In this document: positions 1 to 10,552 of the stretch, in pieces
Layout: every line of letters begins with the position of its first letter
How positions within the stretch are numbered: position 1 is the stretch's first letter
Origin: Daldinia sp. FL1419
Taxonomy: Eukaryota > Ascomycota > Sordariomycetes > Xylariales > Hypoxylaceae
Direction of reading: 5' to 3'
Assembly: GCA_025201765.1 (NCBI GenBank)
Contig: MU623377.1
Coordinates: forward strand, 62,001-126,000
DNA: 64,000 bases
Position numbers and translations under genes: made by a program
The notes under the pieces: generated by a model
The model's database searches: none
Told to the model about the DNA's origin: nothing
The model's input: only the letters and a program-made list of their open reading frames with translations

Positions 1-1156
1 TTGGCGATGGAGAATGTAGGTTTAGACATTTTGGTATTATGTTTAAATGGAAAGGAAGTTGGCCAAGGCACAACGGACTTGTACTATGTATGTATGCGTC
101 TCACGACGTAGGTTTTAGGGGTTTATTGGTTGGTCCCTCCTTACCCCTACCGGTGGAGTGTAGCATTTCCACACGCACACACACACACCCCGTAAGCATC
201 CAGCATCCATCTCCCGAGAAGGCGTCTCGCGTGGTTATCCATCATTTCACGGCATTTCTAAGCACCCCAAGTTTACAAACACCACCTGGTTATATAGTAT
301 TATCTACCTATTTTATTGACTACCTACCTACATGTATACTTGACTATCAAGGTACCCGTCTTTAAGATCAGGTAGGCAACCCATTTCCAAGAGGCGTATT
401 ATAGATCTGGGTCCCTAGGACGAGTGGAGCTGTCGACGAGCTAGAGAAACCGATGCCCAGCTTTGATTTCTCGGTATTCCGAGATGCCGCAGCATTCGTA
501 ATCAGAACCACCACCAGTTATCTGCACGATCGCAGCGCACTCCCCGTCGGACATCCATTGCCCGAGAAACCAAGTAGCGGGCTTATAGAGGCTTGTGTTA
601 TCATGTGCGATCGTGTGTGTAATTATCTGATATACCTACTGATCGATGCGATTGGAAGATGTTGGTTTACTTCCCACGTTGATTCCCGTCCTAGCGCCCT
701 CGTAGACTCGATGCAAGACTACTATAGTATTTCCGTGACAAGTCGCATTATGTCCGTATCCTGGTTCCTTGGACGGGCCGAGTAACTAAGAGGGGATTTG
801 ATATCGGGCTCAGTTGGTCCCGGCTAGGTTAGGCGCTTATAAAGCTTCGATTCGCCCCATCGTAGCTACAATAACGCGGTTAATACTAGTATAATTCATC
901 CACTCGTTATTCGTAGACCAGGTAACATCAATTGTTAAAGATATCATGATTACATGTTTTATATGAAAGGTGAAGTAAAATAACTATAATAACATGATCG
1001 CTATATCCAAGACCCAACTCCACCGTGAAATCTGCTCCTTTCAACCTAGACACTAAACAATAATAAATATCCCGTTTGGCTGAACAGGACCCCTGAATAA
1101 ACAAAGATAGTAAGGTAGCTAGCCCTCTACCAAATTAGGCAACTACCTACCTGTTT
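1..1156. other. Gene-free stretch with simple repeats
   Basis: I see no supportable gene. There is a short CA tract near 170-187 and scattered CTACCTA motifs near 305-330. A 110-codon ORF at 453-785 has no recognisable domain, and its composition resembles the surrounding non-coding DNA. Confidence 0.6.
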
Positions 1157-2158
1157 TTAGCGTTTAGCGACCCTAATCAAAAGAGACCCGATCCCGCTTC
1201 CGGCACCCCATTCCCGATGCGCGGCCTGGATATCCTCCAAATCCCAAATCTTCCTAATTGGCACCGTAATAGTCCCATCCTCGATCATATTCAACAAGGC
1301 CGTGACGTCGGGCTTATACGTAGGCGAATCACGGGAGAGTCCGTAGAAGGTAGTCCGTTTGTCATTTAGCGGATTCAGGCCCCGCGCAAACAACTTCACG
1401 ATGTGGCACGTCGGGTTCCTAGACCCTCCGTCCAGCGTCCTCTTGTTGTTTCCGTAGGCCACGAGGATCCCGCCCGGTGCGAGGATGGAGAAGCTTTCGT
1501 CGAAACTCTCGAAGCCGAGAGGGTCGAAGACGGCGTGCGCCCCGCCGATTTCTTTCATCTTGTCTATCCACTTTTTGTCCGTGTAGACGAACGGCGTGGC
1601 GCCGTAAGGGCGGATGGCGTCGTGGTTGCGCTGACTAGCCGTGCCGTACACTTCGGCGCCCTTTAACTTGCATAGGATCATGAGCGCCGTGCCGACAGAC
1701 CCGCTAATGCCGTGGATGAAGACTCTTTGACCCGCCGAAACGTTTGCCTTGTGCGTCACCATTCCGTACGCCGTGTTCCAGTCGCACGGTAAGGCCGTCG
1801 CTTGCTGGTGGTCGACACCATCAGGGACTTTAATGCAGTACTTCTCGGGTTGGTTAACGAGCTCCGCTTCAGCGTCGTATTTTGTTAGGACGGCAACAAC
1901 GTCGCCAGGCTTGAAGGCCGTGCAACCCTCGCCGTTGGCGCGAACGGTCCCGACCAAACTGTACCCAGGCGTCAAGGGTGGCTTCTTCTGCAGAGGGTAA
2001 ATGCCCTTTCGCATGTTGATGTCGGCACCGCTAAACCCCACGTATTCGACTTCTATTTGGACGTGGCCTGCTGGTGGGGGCGGACAGACGGCGTCTACCA
2101 CCTTGACAACGTCGACGTCGCCAAACTCGGAAATGACAACTTTGCGTATGGATGTCAT
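1157..2158 (-). CDS. MDR-family NAD(P)H-dependent oxidoreductase (quinone reductase / VAT-1-like)
   Basis: This intron-free 333-residue protein is a medium-chain dehydrogenase/reductase. What is seen: an N-terminal GroES-like fold (residues about 1-120) with a PGYSLVGTV segment, then a Rossmann domain whose nucleotide-binding turn reads HGISGSVGTALM near residue 150, and the usual C-terminal IRKIWDLEDIQAAHRE segment. The cysteine and glutamate ligands of the structural zinc loop of true alcohol dehydrogenases are not apparent, so it probably belongs to the zinc-free quinone-oxidoreductase branch that reduces enones or quinones with NADPH. Length is normal for the family. The ATG at 2158 gives a complete N terminus. 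It lies on the same strand as the NTF2-like and GH43 genes upstream of it. The substrate is unknown; a catabolic or a specialised-metabolism role would both fit. Confidence 0.88.
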   Translation of the reverse strand: MTSIRKVVISEFGDVDVVKVVDAVCPPPPAGHVQIEVEYVGFSGADINMRKGIYPLQKKPPLTPGYSLVGTVRANGEGCTAFKPGDVVAVLTKYDAEAELVNQPEKYCIKVPDGVDHQQATALPCDWNTAYGMVTHKANVSAGQRVFIHGISGSVGTALMILCKLKGAEVYGTASQRNHDAIRPYGATPFVYTDKKWIDKMKEIGGAHAVFDPLGFESFDESFSILAPGGILVAYGNNKRTLDGGSRNPTCHIVKLFARGLNPLNDKRTTFYGLSRDSPTYKPDVTALLNMIEDGTITVPIRKIWDLEDIQAAHREWGAGSGIGSLLIRVAKR

Positions 2159-2865
2159 GTTTTCTTACGAGACGCTCCAAGTTACCGAGAATGAGACGAT
2201 AAAAATAGGTATCTATGTAATAAACGTCCGTATATTTAACTTATTAGTCGGCTATTTGCGTATCTCATGCGCAGGACTCGGATGTTTGTGAATATTCGAT
2301 TGATTAATGACATATTGAACAGGAGTCGACGAATCAACAAGTATAGGTAGGTATTTATACAAACATCATAAAAAACAAGTCGCCTCCTAACGGGCAATTT
2401 TAAAAATTAAAAAATCCCTAATCCATCATGGGATTTCGCGGTTCGCATACCTGCGCCACGGCTGAATAGCGACCGCAGACAAGCAACAATCCGGCCGTCT
2501 TGGCATAAGACAGCCACAGGAATACGGCCTCCAGTCGGGGGTTCACGATCAAAATAGTAAAAAAGCGGATCAGCACCTGGCCGTCGGCGCAAAATCCTCC
2601 CACCGGAAGATTGTTAATGCGCGTTTTCTTGAGGAGAAGGATCGAGGGAATGGAATCGGTCGCGAAATCAGTCTATGCTAGGTTAGGAAGGTTATCGTTT
2701 TCGTCGGCTTTTTGGCTCGAAAATGTGTTTCGTCGCGCTGGCGCAGCATCGTTGTTTAGTTAGACGTCATGCGATTTATTTGATATTTTGAGTAATTATC
2801 GCGTCCGTACGGAGAAAACCGTTTAAAAGGATTTAATGTTGAGAATAGGGGCTAAAATCTACCCG
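2159..2865. other. Intergenic; two overlapping short minus-strand ORFs of doubtful meaning
   Basis: This holds the presumed promoter of the MDR gene. Two overlapping 61-codon minus-strand frames span about 2407-2603. One is hydrophobic, but neither shows a recognisable domain or clean splice context, so I do not call a gene. Confidence 0.4.
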
Positions 2866-3354
2866 TCAAGATGCGCCCTGACTTTCCTCGCTCCCTTGCT
2901 TCAAAATAGACTCCATGACTTTAGAACCTGCGGCCGTGTCGATGAACTTGACCATTCGCGATATATTCTTGCCGTCTTCCGTGAAATCCACGTACCAGCA
3001 AATTTCCAAGACGACGGGATCGCGGCCGATGACTTTTGCCGTGTGTTCAACGTGTGCGCTCCCCTTCCGCTTCACGGGATCGATAACGATCTCCAAGATG
3101 CTGGCTGTAGACTCTTCTAATACTGCAAACTCCAACGCCATTCGCGCTTCGTACTCGACGTTCGTTTCTACCGCCTTGATGGAGGGGTAAGACTCGGCGT
3201 AGGCGGCGGGCTTTAGATAACGCAGGCAGTCTGGGGTCAGCACCGCGGAGATGAGAGAGACATCTTTGGTTTGAGCTGCGAGGGTGCTATTCTCAAAGTA
3301 TTTCGTCAGTGTGGATTCCATGACCGCTCGGAGATCTTCTATGGACGACGCCAT
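2866..3354 (-). CDS. Small NTF2-like (SnoaL-like fold) protein
   Basis: This is a 162-residue single-exon protein. The pattern of a helical N terminus (ATG at 3354), a central VLTPDCLRYLKP segment, then alternating strands ending in VLEICWYVDFTEDGKNISRM and a C-terminal helix fits the cone-shaped NTF2/SnoaL-like fold. Small fungal proteins of this general layout include the Trt14/AusH/PrhC group that isomerise or rearrange intermediates in meroterpenoid pathways, but many family members have no known role. Assignment to the fold is from overall pattern, not from catalytic residues. It lies between an MDR reductase and a GH43 gene on the same strand. A biosynthetic role is only inference, as no core synthase is nearby. 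Confidence 0.55.
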   Translation of the reverse strand: MASSIEDLRAVMESTLTKYFENSTLAAQTKDVSLISAVLTPDCLRYLKPAAYAESYPSIKAVETNVEYEARMALEFAVLEESTASILEIVIDPVKRKGSAHVEHTAKVIGRDPVVLEICWYVDFTEDGKNISRMVKFIDTAAGSKVMESILKQGSEESQGAS

Positions 3355-3885
3355 ATTGAAAATTGTTTTCGATGTTTTCGACGAGAAACGTTCAACGAGT
3401 CGGGGTTATAAACGAATAGCTGTCGAATTTAGTGTAGGCTTTTATTTAGTTTATTGTTCCATCCCTTGCAAAGTAGGGAGGTAGATGTATTTCAGCAGCA
3501 TCCATTGTTTCTGTGTTACTTGAATCCCATTTCTCACCCCGCATTTTATCTGATCAACCCCCAAGTCGCATACATAGTAAGCACACTCCTTTCCTTTCCC
3601 TTACGTCGTGGCTGTAACGATTGTGTAATAATTGTCTCCGTCGCAATCTCTCCTCACCTTTGCCTACAAGAAACTGAGCAATCAAAGCCTGGAATAATGC
3701 CTCCATTGTCTCAACTTTTAACCATCTGGTATGAGTAGTCCTGTCCATGCTATTCACGTCATGTTTGTTGATGCGGATTATTCTTATAGCTAGAGTGTTT
3801 AAATAAAGTAGGACGGGAGTGTATAGGTAAATTTGCTAAATGTCTCTTAGATAACCGACTCCGTATCTATAGTTGACCGTTGACA
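3355..3885. other. Intergenic
   Basis: This stretch lies between the 3' end of the GH43-type gene and the start of the NTF2-like gene, both on the minus strand. It should hold the promoter of the latter and the 3' UTR of the former. I see no gene here. Confidence 0.55.
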
Positions 3886-4995
3886 TTACGCCGGATACGC
3901 CGCTGCTACGGCGTCGTACTCCTTCTGCGTTAATGGTGTTACGGACCCATGCTTCAGGCCCGTAGGGAATCCAGCCGTGCTTGACCTTTTCCAGCTCGCA
4001 GATTTAATGCCTTGCGTCTCGTATGGTACATATTGAGTATAGTCATCCAATAGTAAGTGGTAAACGCCAGGCGTCACGTTATCGGCAAACGACGCCGGAC
4101 CTTCGCGGGGGGTGTCGGACGTGACACGATCGCCTACGCGGGCCCAAGTGCCGAAAAGGCCTCCAGAGGTAACTTCTTGGTAGATTTGACTCGTCGTCTC
4201 GTTCTTTAGAAAACGAGCGAAGGATCCCGGAGTTCCGAGGTATTGAAATTCTTGGTCAATCAACGGCGTGTTTGCAGGGGCTAGATAGTCTTGCGGCTCG
4301 CTGAATGTAGCAAAGTCTTTAGTAGTTGCGTAGCGGATTTTATCAAGCGTTGCTGTCCCTGCGTGTTGCTTGTCGGAGGAAGAATAGTGTCTCGAGGACC
4401 AGAAAAGGTAGTATTGTGAAATTTCGTCGTCCCATACTGCTGATGGCGCCCAGACCATACCTGCGGTATCCTTCTCGACACTAGAAAGCGAATTATTAGA
4501 GAACTGGCGCATTGATATGTCAAGGGAAATTACACACGTTCGCAATGTTGACTGAGACCAGTCAACGAGGTTGGTCGACTTCCAAATTACGATCCCGCGA
4601 CTCCCCTGCCTAGTGGCTTTATCCCATGAGAATCCTGATGCCTCCACATCAAGGTCTAAAGTTTCACGATTAGAATGCTTTCTTAATGTTTACAAGACAG
4701 AGACTTTACCGGTGGCAAGCAAGTGGTACTCGGACCTAGCAGAGTTCGTCGCAAGGAATATGTCTCGTACAGCCTTTGTCCCCACGGTTGAAGCCAATAC
4801 GGCTTTCCCCTTATTCAAGAATTTGAAGCTCAACGCGTTATTTCCATTTGAGAGATGGAACTGAACTTTCGGATTAGCATCAGAAAAGGTTGAAATGAGA
4901 TATCCGACGTAGTTGGAAGTCTGTCGCGGTGTTACGGGACTTGCAACCGCAGTGGTGGCCAATGCCGTCACGACTAGAGATAAAAAGTTACGCAT
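3886..4995 (-). CDS. Secreted glycoside hydrolase family 43-like protein (two introns)
   Basis: Model: complement(3886..4480, 4538..4655, 4710..4995), 332 residues. The N terminus is a signal peptide followed by a likely Kex2-type site (TPRQ). The mature part carries GH43-type five-bladed propeller landmarks: NYVGYLISTFSDANPKVQFH near the start, RDIFLATN, WAPSAVWDDE...YYLFWSS in the middle, and REGPASF towards the end, where the glutamate sits as the likely general acid. Intron 1 (4656-4709) has GTAAAG, a CTAAT branch and TTTAG. Intron 2 (4481-4537) is 57 bases with no in-frame stop, so a naive ORF reads through it; removing it gives STLRTVEKDTAGMVWAPS, as expected for the family. The enzyme probably acts on arabinan- or xylan-type plant polysaccharides outside the cell. 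The exact substrate is unknown. Confidence 0.82.
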
Positions 4996-5494
4996 AGCAA
5001 CCGATTTGTTTTGATCTCATGCTTTTGGAGCAGTAATTAATTTACTACGACGCAAATCTAGAAGTCAATATATAGATAGACAGCACTGATCGCGCAAAAT
5101 AACTGGAGGCCACCGGCTCGTTTTCAATAGACGGAGAAATTCAAACAATTACATAAATAATATTTACCTTGATGCTATTGTAAATCCAGTTTGAAGACCG
5201 TGTTCCTGGATCCACCTTCTTGAGTTCGGTATATAAGAATGGAGCATGCGGAGAACCCGGTCTTCATCATAGGCGCTCCAATCCGATCGCGAGGTACATC
5301 CTAATTAGGAAAGAAATTCTAGCTTCACCGGGCCTAGATACCAGCTAAGACAAACAGCGATCTAGACTTGAACAAGGATGAGGCCCTAGATACCGGCGAA
5401 TTTAGTACAACTTAGCAAGATTCTCTACGAGTGAGAATTATTATTACTCTTCTATTCTATAAAATCATGATGCATTAGCATAAATCAACTTTAC
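4996..5494. other. Promoter region of the GH43-type gene
   Basis: This 500-base AT-rich stretch lies upstream of the GH43 ATG. A TATATA-like element reads on the minus strand around 5066-5076, about 75 bases from the start codon. I see no gene. Confidence 0.45.
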
Positions 5495-6140
5495 CTATCC
5501 TGAGCGAGCTTCATCTTTTTCATCCTCGAGCACGATCTCGTGGCCGGTCTCTTCGTAAATAAACATTGCGGACACGCATCCAAAAGCTGAGACGAATGCA
5601 ACAGCCCACCAACTCCAACCCGCCATCCCCATCTCTAACCCCGAGCCACACCACCATCCACCTACGATAGGTCCGATCGTTCGGAAGCTTGCCGACGCAC
5701 TCTGCCCGAGGCCGTGGACAAGGCCCAGAACGCTAGGATGTGGGCTGCAGTTGTTCAATAGTATAACGCCGGCCGGTAATGTACATGATTGTCCGTGCAG
5801 TGACTTGAAGGAATCGAATCAATGTCATGTATATCCGAATTGCGGGACCCGAAGCGGGCTCCGACGATCCAGAGGACGATGGTATGACAGCGAGGTATGG
5901 CGTGAGGAAGTATGCGATAGGGAACAATGGTAAACACCATCGGAAGCCGCGCAAGGTACCCAAGCGTGCGTGGACAAGGGGATAGAGGAAAATCTGCAAA
6001 ACCATGCCGAGAATTCCTAAGATGGATGTTGCAACACCAACTGTTGACGCAGTCATACCGAGTCCGCCCGTAAAATTCCACGGTAGAGAGCGCAATAGAG
6101 TATCGTTCGGCGAGGAGCGGGGCGTCGAGAGGATGAGTGT
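5495..6140 (-). pseudogene. 3' relic of an MFS transporter (YCR023C-like), frameshifted and 5'-truncated
   Basis: Only the C-terminal half of a 12-helix major facilitator transporter remains. It starts with a segment like LILSTPRSSPNDTLLRSLPW near 6140, preceded by an acceptor-like TATAG, and continues through FTGGLGMTASTVGVATS, a GTLRGFRW loop and the last helices. Near 5770-5790 the frame shifts by one base: the upstream frame ends in a stop at 5733, while the conserved LPAGVILLNNCSPHPSVLG continues in another frame and runs to 5495. No in-frame splice solution rescues it, because removing a GTACAT...CTGCAG segment would delete the conserved LLNNC. The N-terminal six helices are absent upstream. 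I therefore call it a dead remnant. The family usually exports small molecules or drugs. Confidence 0.78.
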
Positions 6141-6827
6141 CTATATATTAGTAAACGCATCGGGTTGGAAGTCGTAGAACTCCCTCACATTTTCCGAGCT
6201 TTTGCATCTCGGGCGTAGGCATCTCTTCATTTTCATACTCTCAACTGGACTATTTAAGAGACCTAATTCCGTGCACTCCTTTACTCTTTCGCAATGAATC
6301 TAATATATTGATCTTAAAACTAGACGCGATACCTAGTTCATCATACTTCATATAGATTAGATAAAGCTGCAAGAACCTTTCTTATATACAGGTGGACTGC
6401 ATCGTGATAACCCCTATTATCGAATCTTACCCCTATTCTGTGATTATGTAATCTCATGTTGAGGGTTTGGTGACGGCTAAAGACTGTCAGGGTTTAAGCT
6501 GGAATATGTATTACAATCAGATAGCTGAAGTTAACCGCCTTCCATTATATGTCTATATGAGAACGGCCGAACGACCATCTTTTATCTTCTAGGCTGATAC
6601 GGCCGTCGTACCCTTGTAGTCTGGCGCGAATGGTTGATTGGGGAAGGTTACAGGGATCACACTTAACCCACTTCCGGAAGGTAGATTTCTACCCACATGG
6701 TAAAATACCGGCCGCATGCACATACGGTGAGCTGTAGGGACGATGGCGAATATATAAATAGTGTGTCGGGTTCAATCCGAACGTCAACGAATTTTATCTC
6801 CCTTCTCCTACGAGGAACCCCACCATC
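6141..6827. other. Promoter region of the M64 peptidase gene
   Basis: AT-rich and without an ORF of note. A TATATAAATA box lies at 6751-6760, about 70 bases before the M64 start codon, which fits an inducible secreted-enzyme gene. Confidence 0.45.
6751..6760 (+). promoter_or_regulatory. Probable TATA box of the M64 peptidase gene
   Basis: TATATAAATA, 67 bases upstream of the ATG at 6828. It is inferred from motif and position only. Confidence 0.45.
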
Positions 6828-8751
6828 ATGAATACCATTAGGAGCTTCCTCGTCTGGGCTGCGATCGCCGGCATCGCTCTAGGGCAGTTCTGCGAGCATC
6901 AGTGGAAGGGGAAATTCGCAGATCACAAGGTTGACGGTGTCCCGTATCTACAAGCGACACAAGATGTTGCTCCACCACCGTTGGAAATCCGACCCCTCAT
7001 CGTAAATGGGCCGTCAAGCAACCGTGTTGACCTCATTTTCTTCGGCGACGGATGTACGCTTTTTTTTTAAAAAAAATTGTAGGGCTATCAGATCCCCTCG
7101 AACTAACCCAATTGTGCAATTCGATAGATACCGAAGATGAGAAGGACAAATTCTTTGCTGATGCTCTGTTCCTCGCCAAGAATATTACCGATGGGCAGAC
7201 ATTTGTTGACGTGCTCCCTGTATTGAACTTTTGGGCCGGCTTCTCGCCGAGCAATGAAGTACGTTCTGTTGCCCGTATTATGCTCGAAGCAACGCGTTCA
7301 TTACTTAACATATTCACAGAGTGGCATCGGAACTGGCGGGAAACCTTTAGAGTAAGACCCTTTCTTCGAAAATGGTTCGTGCTGGTCTGGTAATTTATGG
7401 TAATCTCCGAATAGTACTGTCTACGGACTTTATCGAGATGGCACGGAGCTTCGTGGCGTATACTATGACAAACCAGAAGTAGCACGCGCTGCTTGTCAGT
7501 CAACAGACGCGTGCGACTTTCCCATTCTTCTTGGAAATGACCCCTTGTACGGAGGATTGGGAGGAACGTTCACGTAAGTGGAACAATAGGTATTTCTCAT
7601 TGAATGATTGCTAAAACGTCCAGCGTTACAACATCCTCGCCTAATAATGGACCGGTGATTATTCGCCACGAACTGGGTCACTCCATTATTGGCGTTGGCG
7701 AGGAATATGACGGGGGCGAAGTATACACTGGTGTTAACGCGGCTAAATCCACCGACTCAGACGCAGTGCCCTGGTCGCAATGGTATACTGATGCAGCCAT
7801 CGAGCCCAAAATTGAGCGAACCAATATGCCAATACAGGCGTATCCTTGGACACTTTTGAACACATCGCAGAGCTGGAGCCAAACTTTTACCTCCGCTGGT
7901 ACCTACGATACCTATCTCTTACAAGTTAGTGTGAGCGGTGTGACAGCGACGAGCGACTTGCTGGTAGAAATCGACGGCAAAGACGCGAGCTGGAAGTGGA
8001 ACCCAGCAGTCGGAGAGGACCGATATATTTACAACATCAAGACCAACGAGTCGCTAGCCCCAGGAGAACACGAGATTAAGTTTACATTGCTTAACGAAGA
8101 GAAGCAGGGGAAAGCGCAGCTCTGCAGTTTCGAGGTTATCGAGTACGGGAATAGCAAAGAGTAAGTTGCTTGCTATCCTATCTTAAGCGTACGTGTCTTG
8201 CTTACGCTCCTATTAGGTTCAATTTTGAGTCCACATACCACGGGCTATACCCGACGTAAGCAAACGAAGCCCCTCCTAGCTCTATCGATCTACCTGACGA
8301 TGTTACTGGTTTACTAAAACTATTCAGGTTCTCCTACAAAAATGAAACCTCATACAGGCCAACAAACGACCTCTGTTTGATGCGCGATACCTATTCCGCC
8401 AACTTCTGCGACGCCTGTATCGAAGGATTATGGCTATCTCTTCTCGGACGTCTCAACTTAATTGACAACATCACGCAGACGGCCCAGCCAGACGGCTCAA
8501 CAAACGCCACTCTCAACCTACTTCCTCTTGCGAAGCTCAGGGAAGTACCAAACCCGCACATGGAAGCCTATACGATTTTATGGTACGGTGTTGATGGGAC
8601 TACCGTCCTTAAAGATTGGACCAACAGCACGACCGCACTTCTTGATCCAAATATCACGCAGTTTGGGGTTGAGGTTAGGTTTTGGACGGAGCAGGTTAGG
8701 GTAGATAGCGCGGGCGTCTTAGTTCAAAAGGAAGTATACCCGGTGGAATAA
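6828..8751 (+). CDS. Secreted IgA-peptidase M64-family zinc metallopeptidase (seven exons)
   Basis: Model: join(6828..7053, 7128..7258, 7320..7351, 7415..7573, 7624..8160, 8217..8255, 8328..8751), 515 residues; every junction keeps frame and has GT-AG borders. It begins with a signal peptide of about 19 residues. Domain landmarks in order: NRVDLIFFGDGY followed by TEDEKDKFFADA (joined across intron 1), LNFWAGFSPSNE, SGIGTGGKPLDT on a tiny exon, YGLYRDGTELRGVYY, PILLGNDPLYGGLGG, and the zinc site RHELGHSIIGVGEEYD, which holds HExxH plus the downstream glutamate/aspartate of the family. A beta-rich C-terminal region follows. Bacterial M64 founders cleave immunoglobulin A; fungal members are presumed secreted proteases of unknown substrate. 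The many short introns explain why naive ORFs fragment the gene. It appears intact. Confidence 0.9.
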
Positions 8752-8880
8752 GGTACCGATAAAAGATCGTGAGTTGATGGGACATGAGACGATTAACTCA
8801 ATGGGTATTATGGAACAGAATACTCTCTAAGAATCTAGAAAAGAAGCAACCAATACATGCCCAGGTACTTAGGTGCTTAC

Positions 8881-9621
8881 CTAGCGAATCCATGACAAAA
8901 AGTTCCCTACCAAGGCAGTTAGCTTGAGCATTTTTTCCTCCGTGCTTTCGGTCTTGTTGTCAAGGAATTTTCCTAAGCTATCGAAAGTGCTGTCAACCTC
9001 CAAGTAGCGATTGTTGTTCATACCTCGCGGGATACTTTTGAATATATCCATCATGCCGTCATAAGTTTTAACCCTCTTCAAAGACTCTTCTGTTACCGTT
9101 ATCCCATGTTTCGCTGAGGTGCTTTCCGGAATAAGCATACCCTCGTCATCAGCCACGCTCTTGATTGCTACGAGCCTGACACAATGCAAAATAAGTGCGG
9201 CAAACCCCGCCGCCAAAGCAGTTGCAATGGAAGATCCCGACTTGGGATTACTCTTTTGCGGACTGACAGAGCCAAAAGGCTTTTCGGTTACTTCGTGGCC
9301 TGGAAGGAGGAAGTCGAGCTGCGCGGTATCCCCCGTACTACTAGATGCCATACTAGTCGCTGTCGCGGCGCCTATTTTGAATAAATGAGGAGACAGATTT
9401 TTACATCCCACGGGGAAGAAAGAATGGAACATCCCGTCTGTGGTCACTCCTTCGTCTGGCGCGGAACAGAACAGAAGCGAGCCCTTGTTAGCAGCCAGCA
9501 GGAGAGCCTCTTCTAACTTCTTAGATATTCCGCTATCGCTTCCCCTATTCTCCAGATCCAGGCGCGTGGTCCATGACATTGAGATAATATCAAATCCTCT
9601 TGTGGCACAGTACTCTAAGGC
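8881..9621 (-). pseudogene. 5'-truncated subtilisin-like (S8) protease remnant
   Basis: An open frame of 246 codons encodes the C-terminal part of an S8 domain. It starts after an acceptor-like CCCTAG with ALEYCATRGFDIISMSW, passes FCSAPDEG, FKIGAATATSMA and LLPGHEV, and carries the serine nucleophile in SGSSIATALAAGFAALIL. A helical tail of about 100 residues follows. The catalytic aspartate and histidine blocks should lie upstream (beyond 9621), but I find no such exons before the next gene. Subtilases of this style (intracellular, with PGHEV and a helical tail) occur in Pezizomycotina as stand-alone proteins or as parts of multidomain, NLR-like proteins; that link is inference. It may be a 5'-deleted pseudogene, since no start codon or upstream exon is evident. 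Confidence 0.7.
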
Positions 9622-10552
9622 CTAGGGTATTGATCGAATTAGCCAATTTCAGGCCCGGCATAAGATCTGTGGAAATAGGACGCATGTATGAGGTAAGTTA
9701 CTTGTATTATCAAGTCTATCTTAGAGAATAGATGGGCATATCTACGATATATAAAGGTCACGGATGTGGGGCGTATAATATCCCCGTATACCAGCCACAC
9801 ACATTCCAACAATAATGATAATGTAGAATACGATGAATCATCCGATCATATCATTAGCGAGGAAGGAGAGGTAGCCGATATAGAGTCTCAGTAGTATAGC
9901 TTATGGTTTCATACGAGAGAGGCTATATATAGTATAGTTGTCGGGCTTACGGGCGAATATCCATCACGAGGCGGACCGAGCGGCGACAAAACACCTTCGT
10001 TGTTCCACGAGTAGCCCTACCTACCTACCTAGGTACCTAGGCATATACCACTAAACCACGAAGTTCTTACATATAGAACAAGTGCTTTGTTCTATATGCA
10101 AAACAACTAGAAACTTAATAAAATCAGCCTCAATTATGATTCATTTACCTATTGAAACGTCTTTACTTATTATAAAACAAGCATAAAGGTTAAAAACGCT
10201 TGAACTAAAATAGCCTTTAAGGCGGTAGGTTGTCCACGGACCTATATGTTTATAAATCCCCCAGCCCCAATATACTTAATTTCTGTATGAGACATCTATA
10301 AGAAAGGATACTCTGAGCACATACCTAGGTAGGTACCTAGGTAGGCACGTAAGTATATAAGGAGGTAGGTAGCCACTCGGGTTTATCTCCTAGAGTTAGA
10401 GTCCCGATCGAATCGTAATAGTCTTCTCGATATTACCCAACCTTGCCCCGTATTATTATTTTCTCCTTTACAAAATATTGGGATTAAGTACTGGACATTT
10501 GACTTATCCTTTACCCGTTACCCGTTACTTAGCCTTACATCTCTTTCTCAAC
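9622..10552. other. Intergenic with palindromic CCTAGG/TAGG repeats
   Basis: AT-rich, with CTACCTACCTAGGTACCTAGG-like tracts near 10015-10040 and 10322-10350. The missing 5' exons of the subtilase could have stood here, but no frame with aspartate or histidine motifs is visible. Confidence 0.5.

Noticed and set aside
453..785. 110-codon plus-strand ORF
   Set aside because: No recognisable domain, no splice context, composition like the surrounding non-coding sequence.
2407..2603. Two overlapping 61-codon minus-strand ORFs, one hydrophobic
   Set aside because: I considered a membrane terpene cyclase fragment because of the neighbouring NTF2-like gene, but no family motif is present and the frames lack convincing splice signals.
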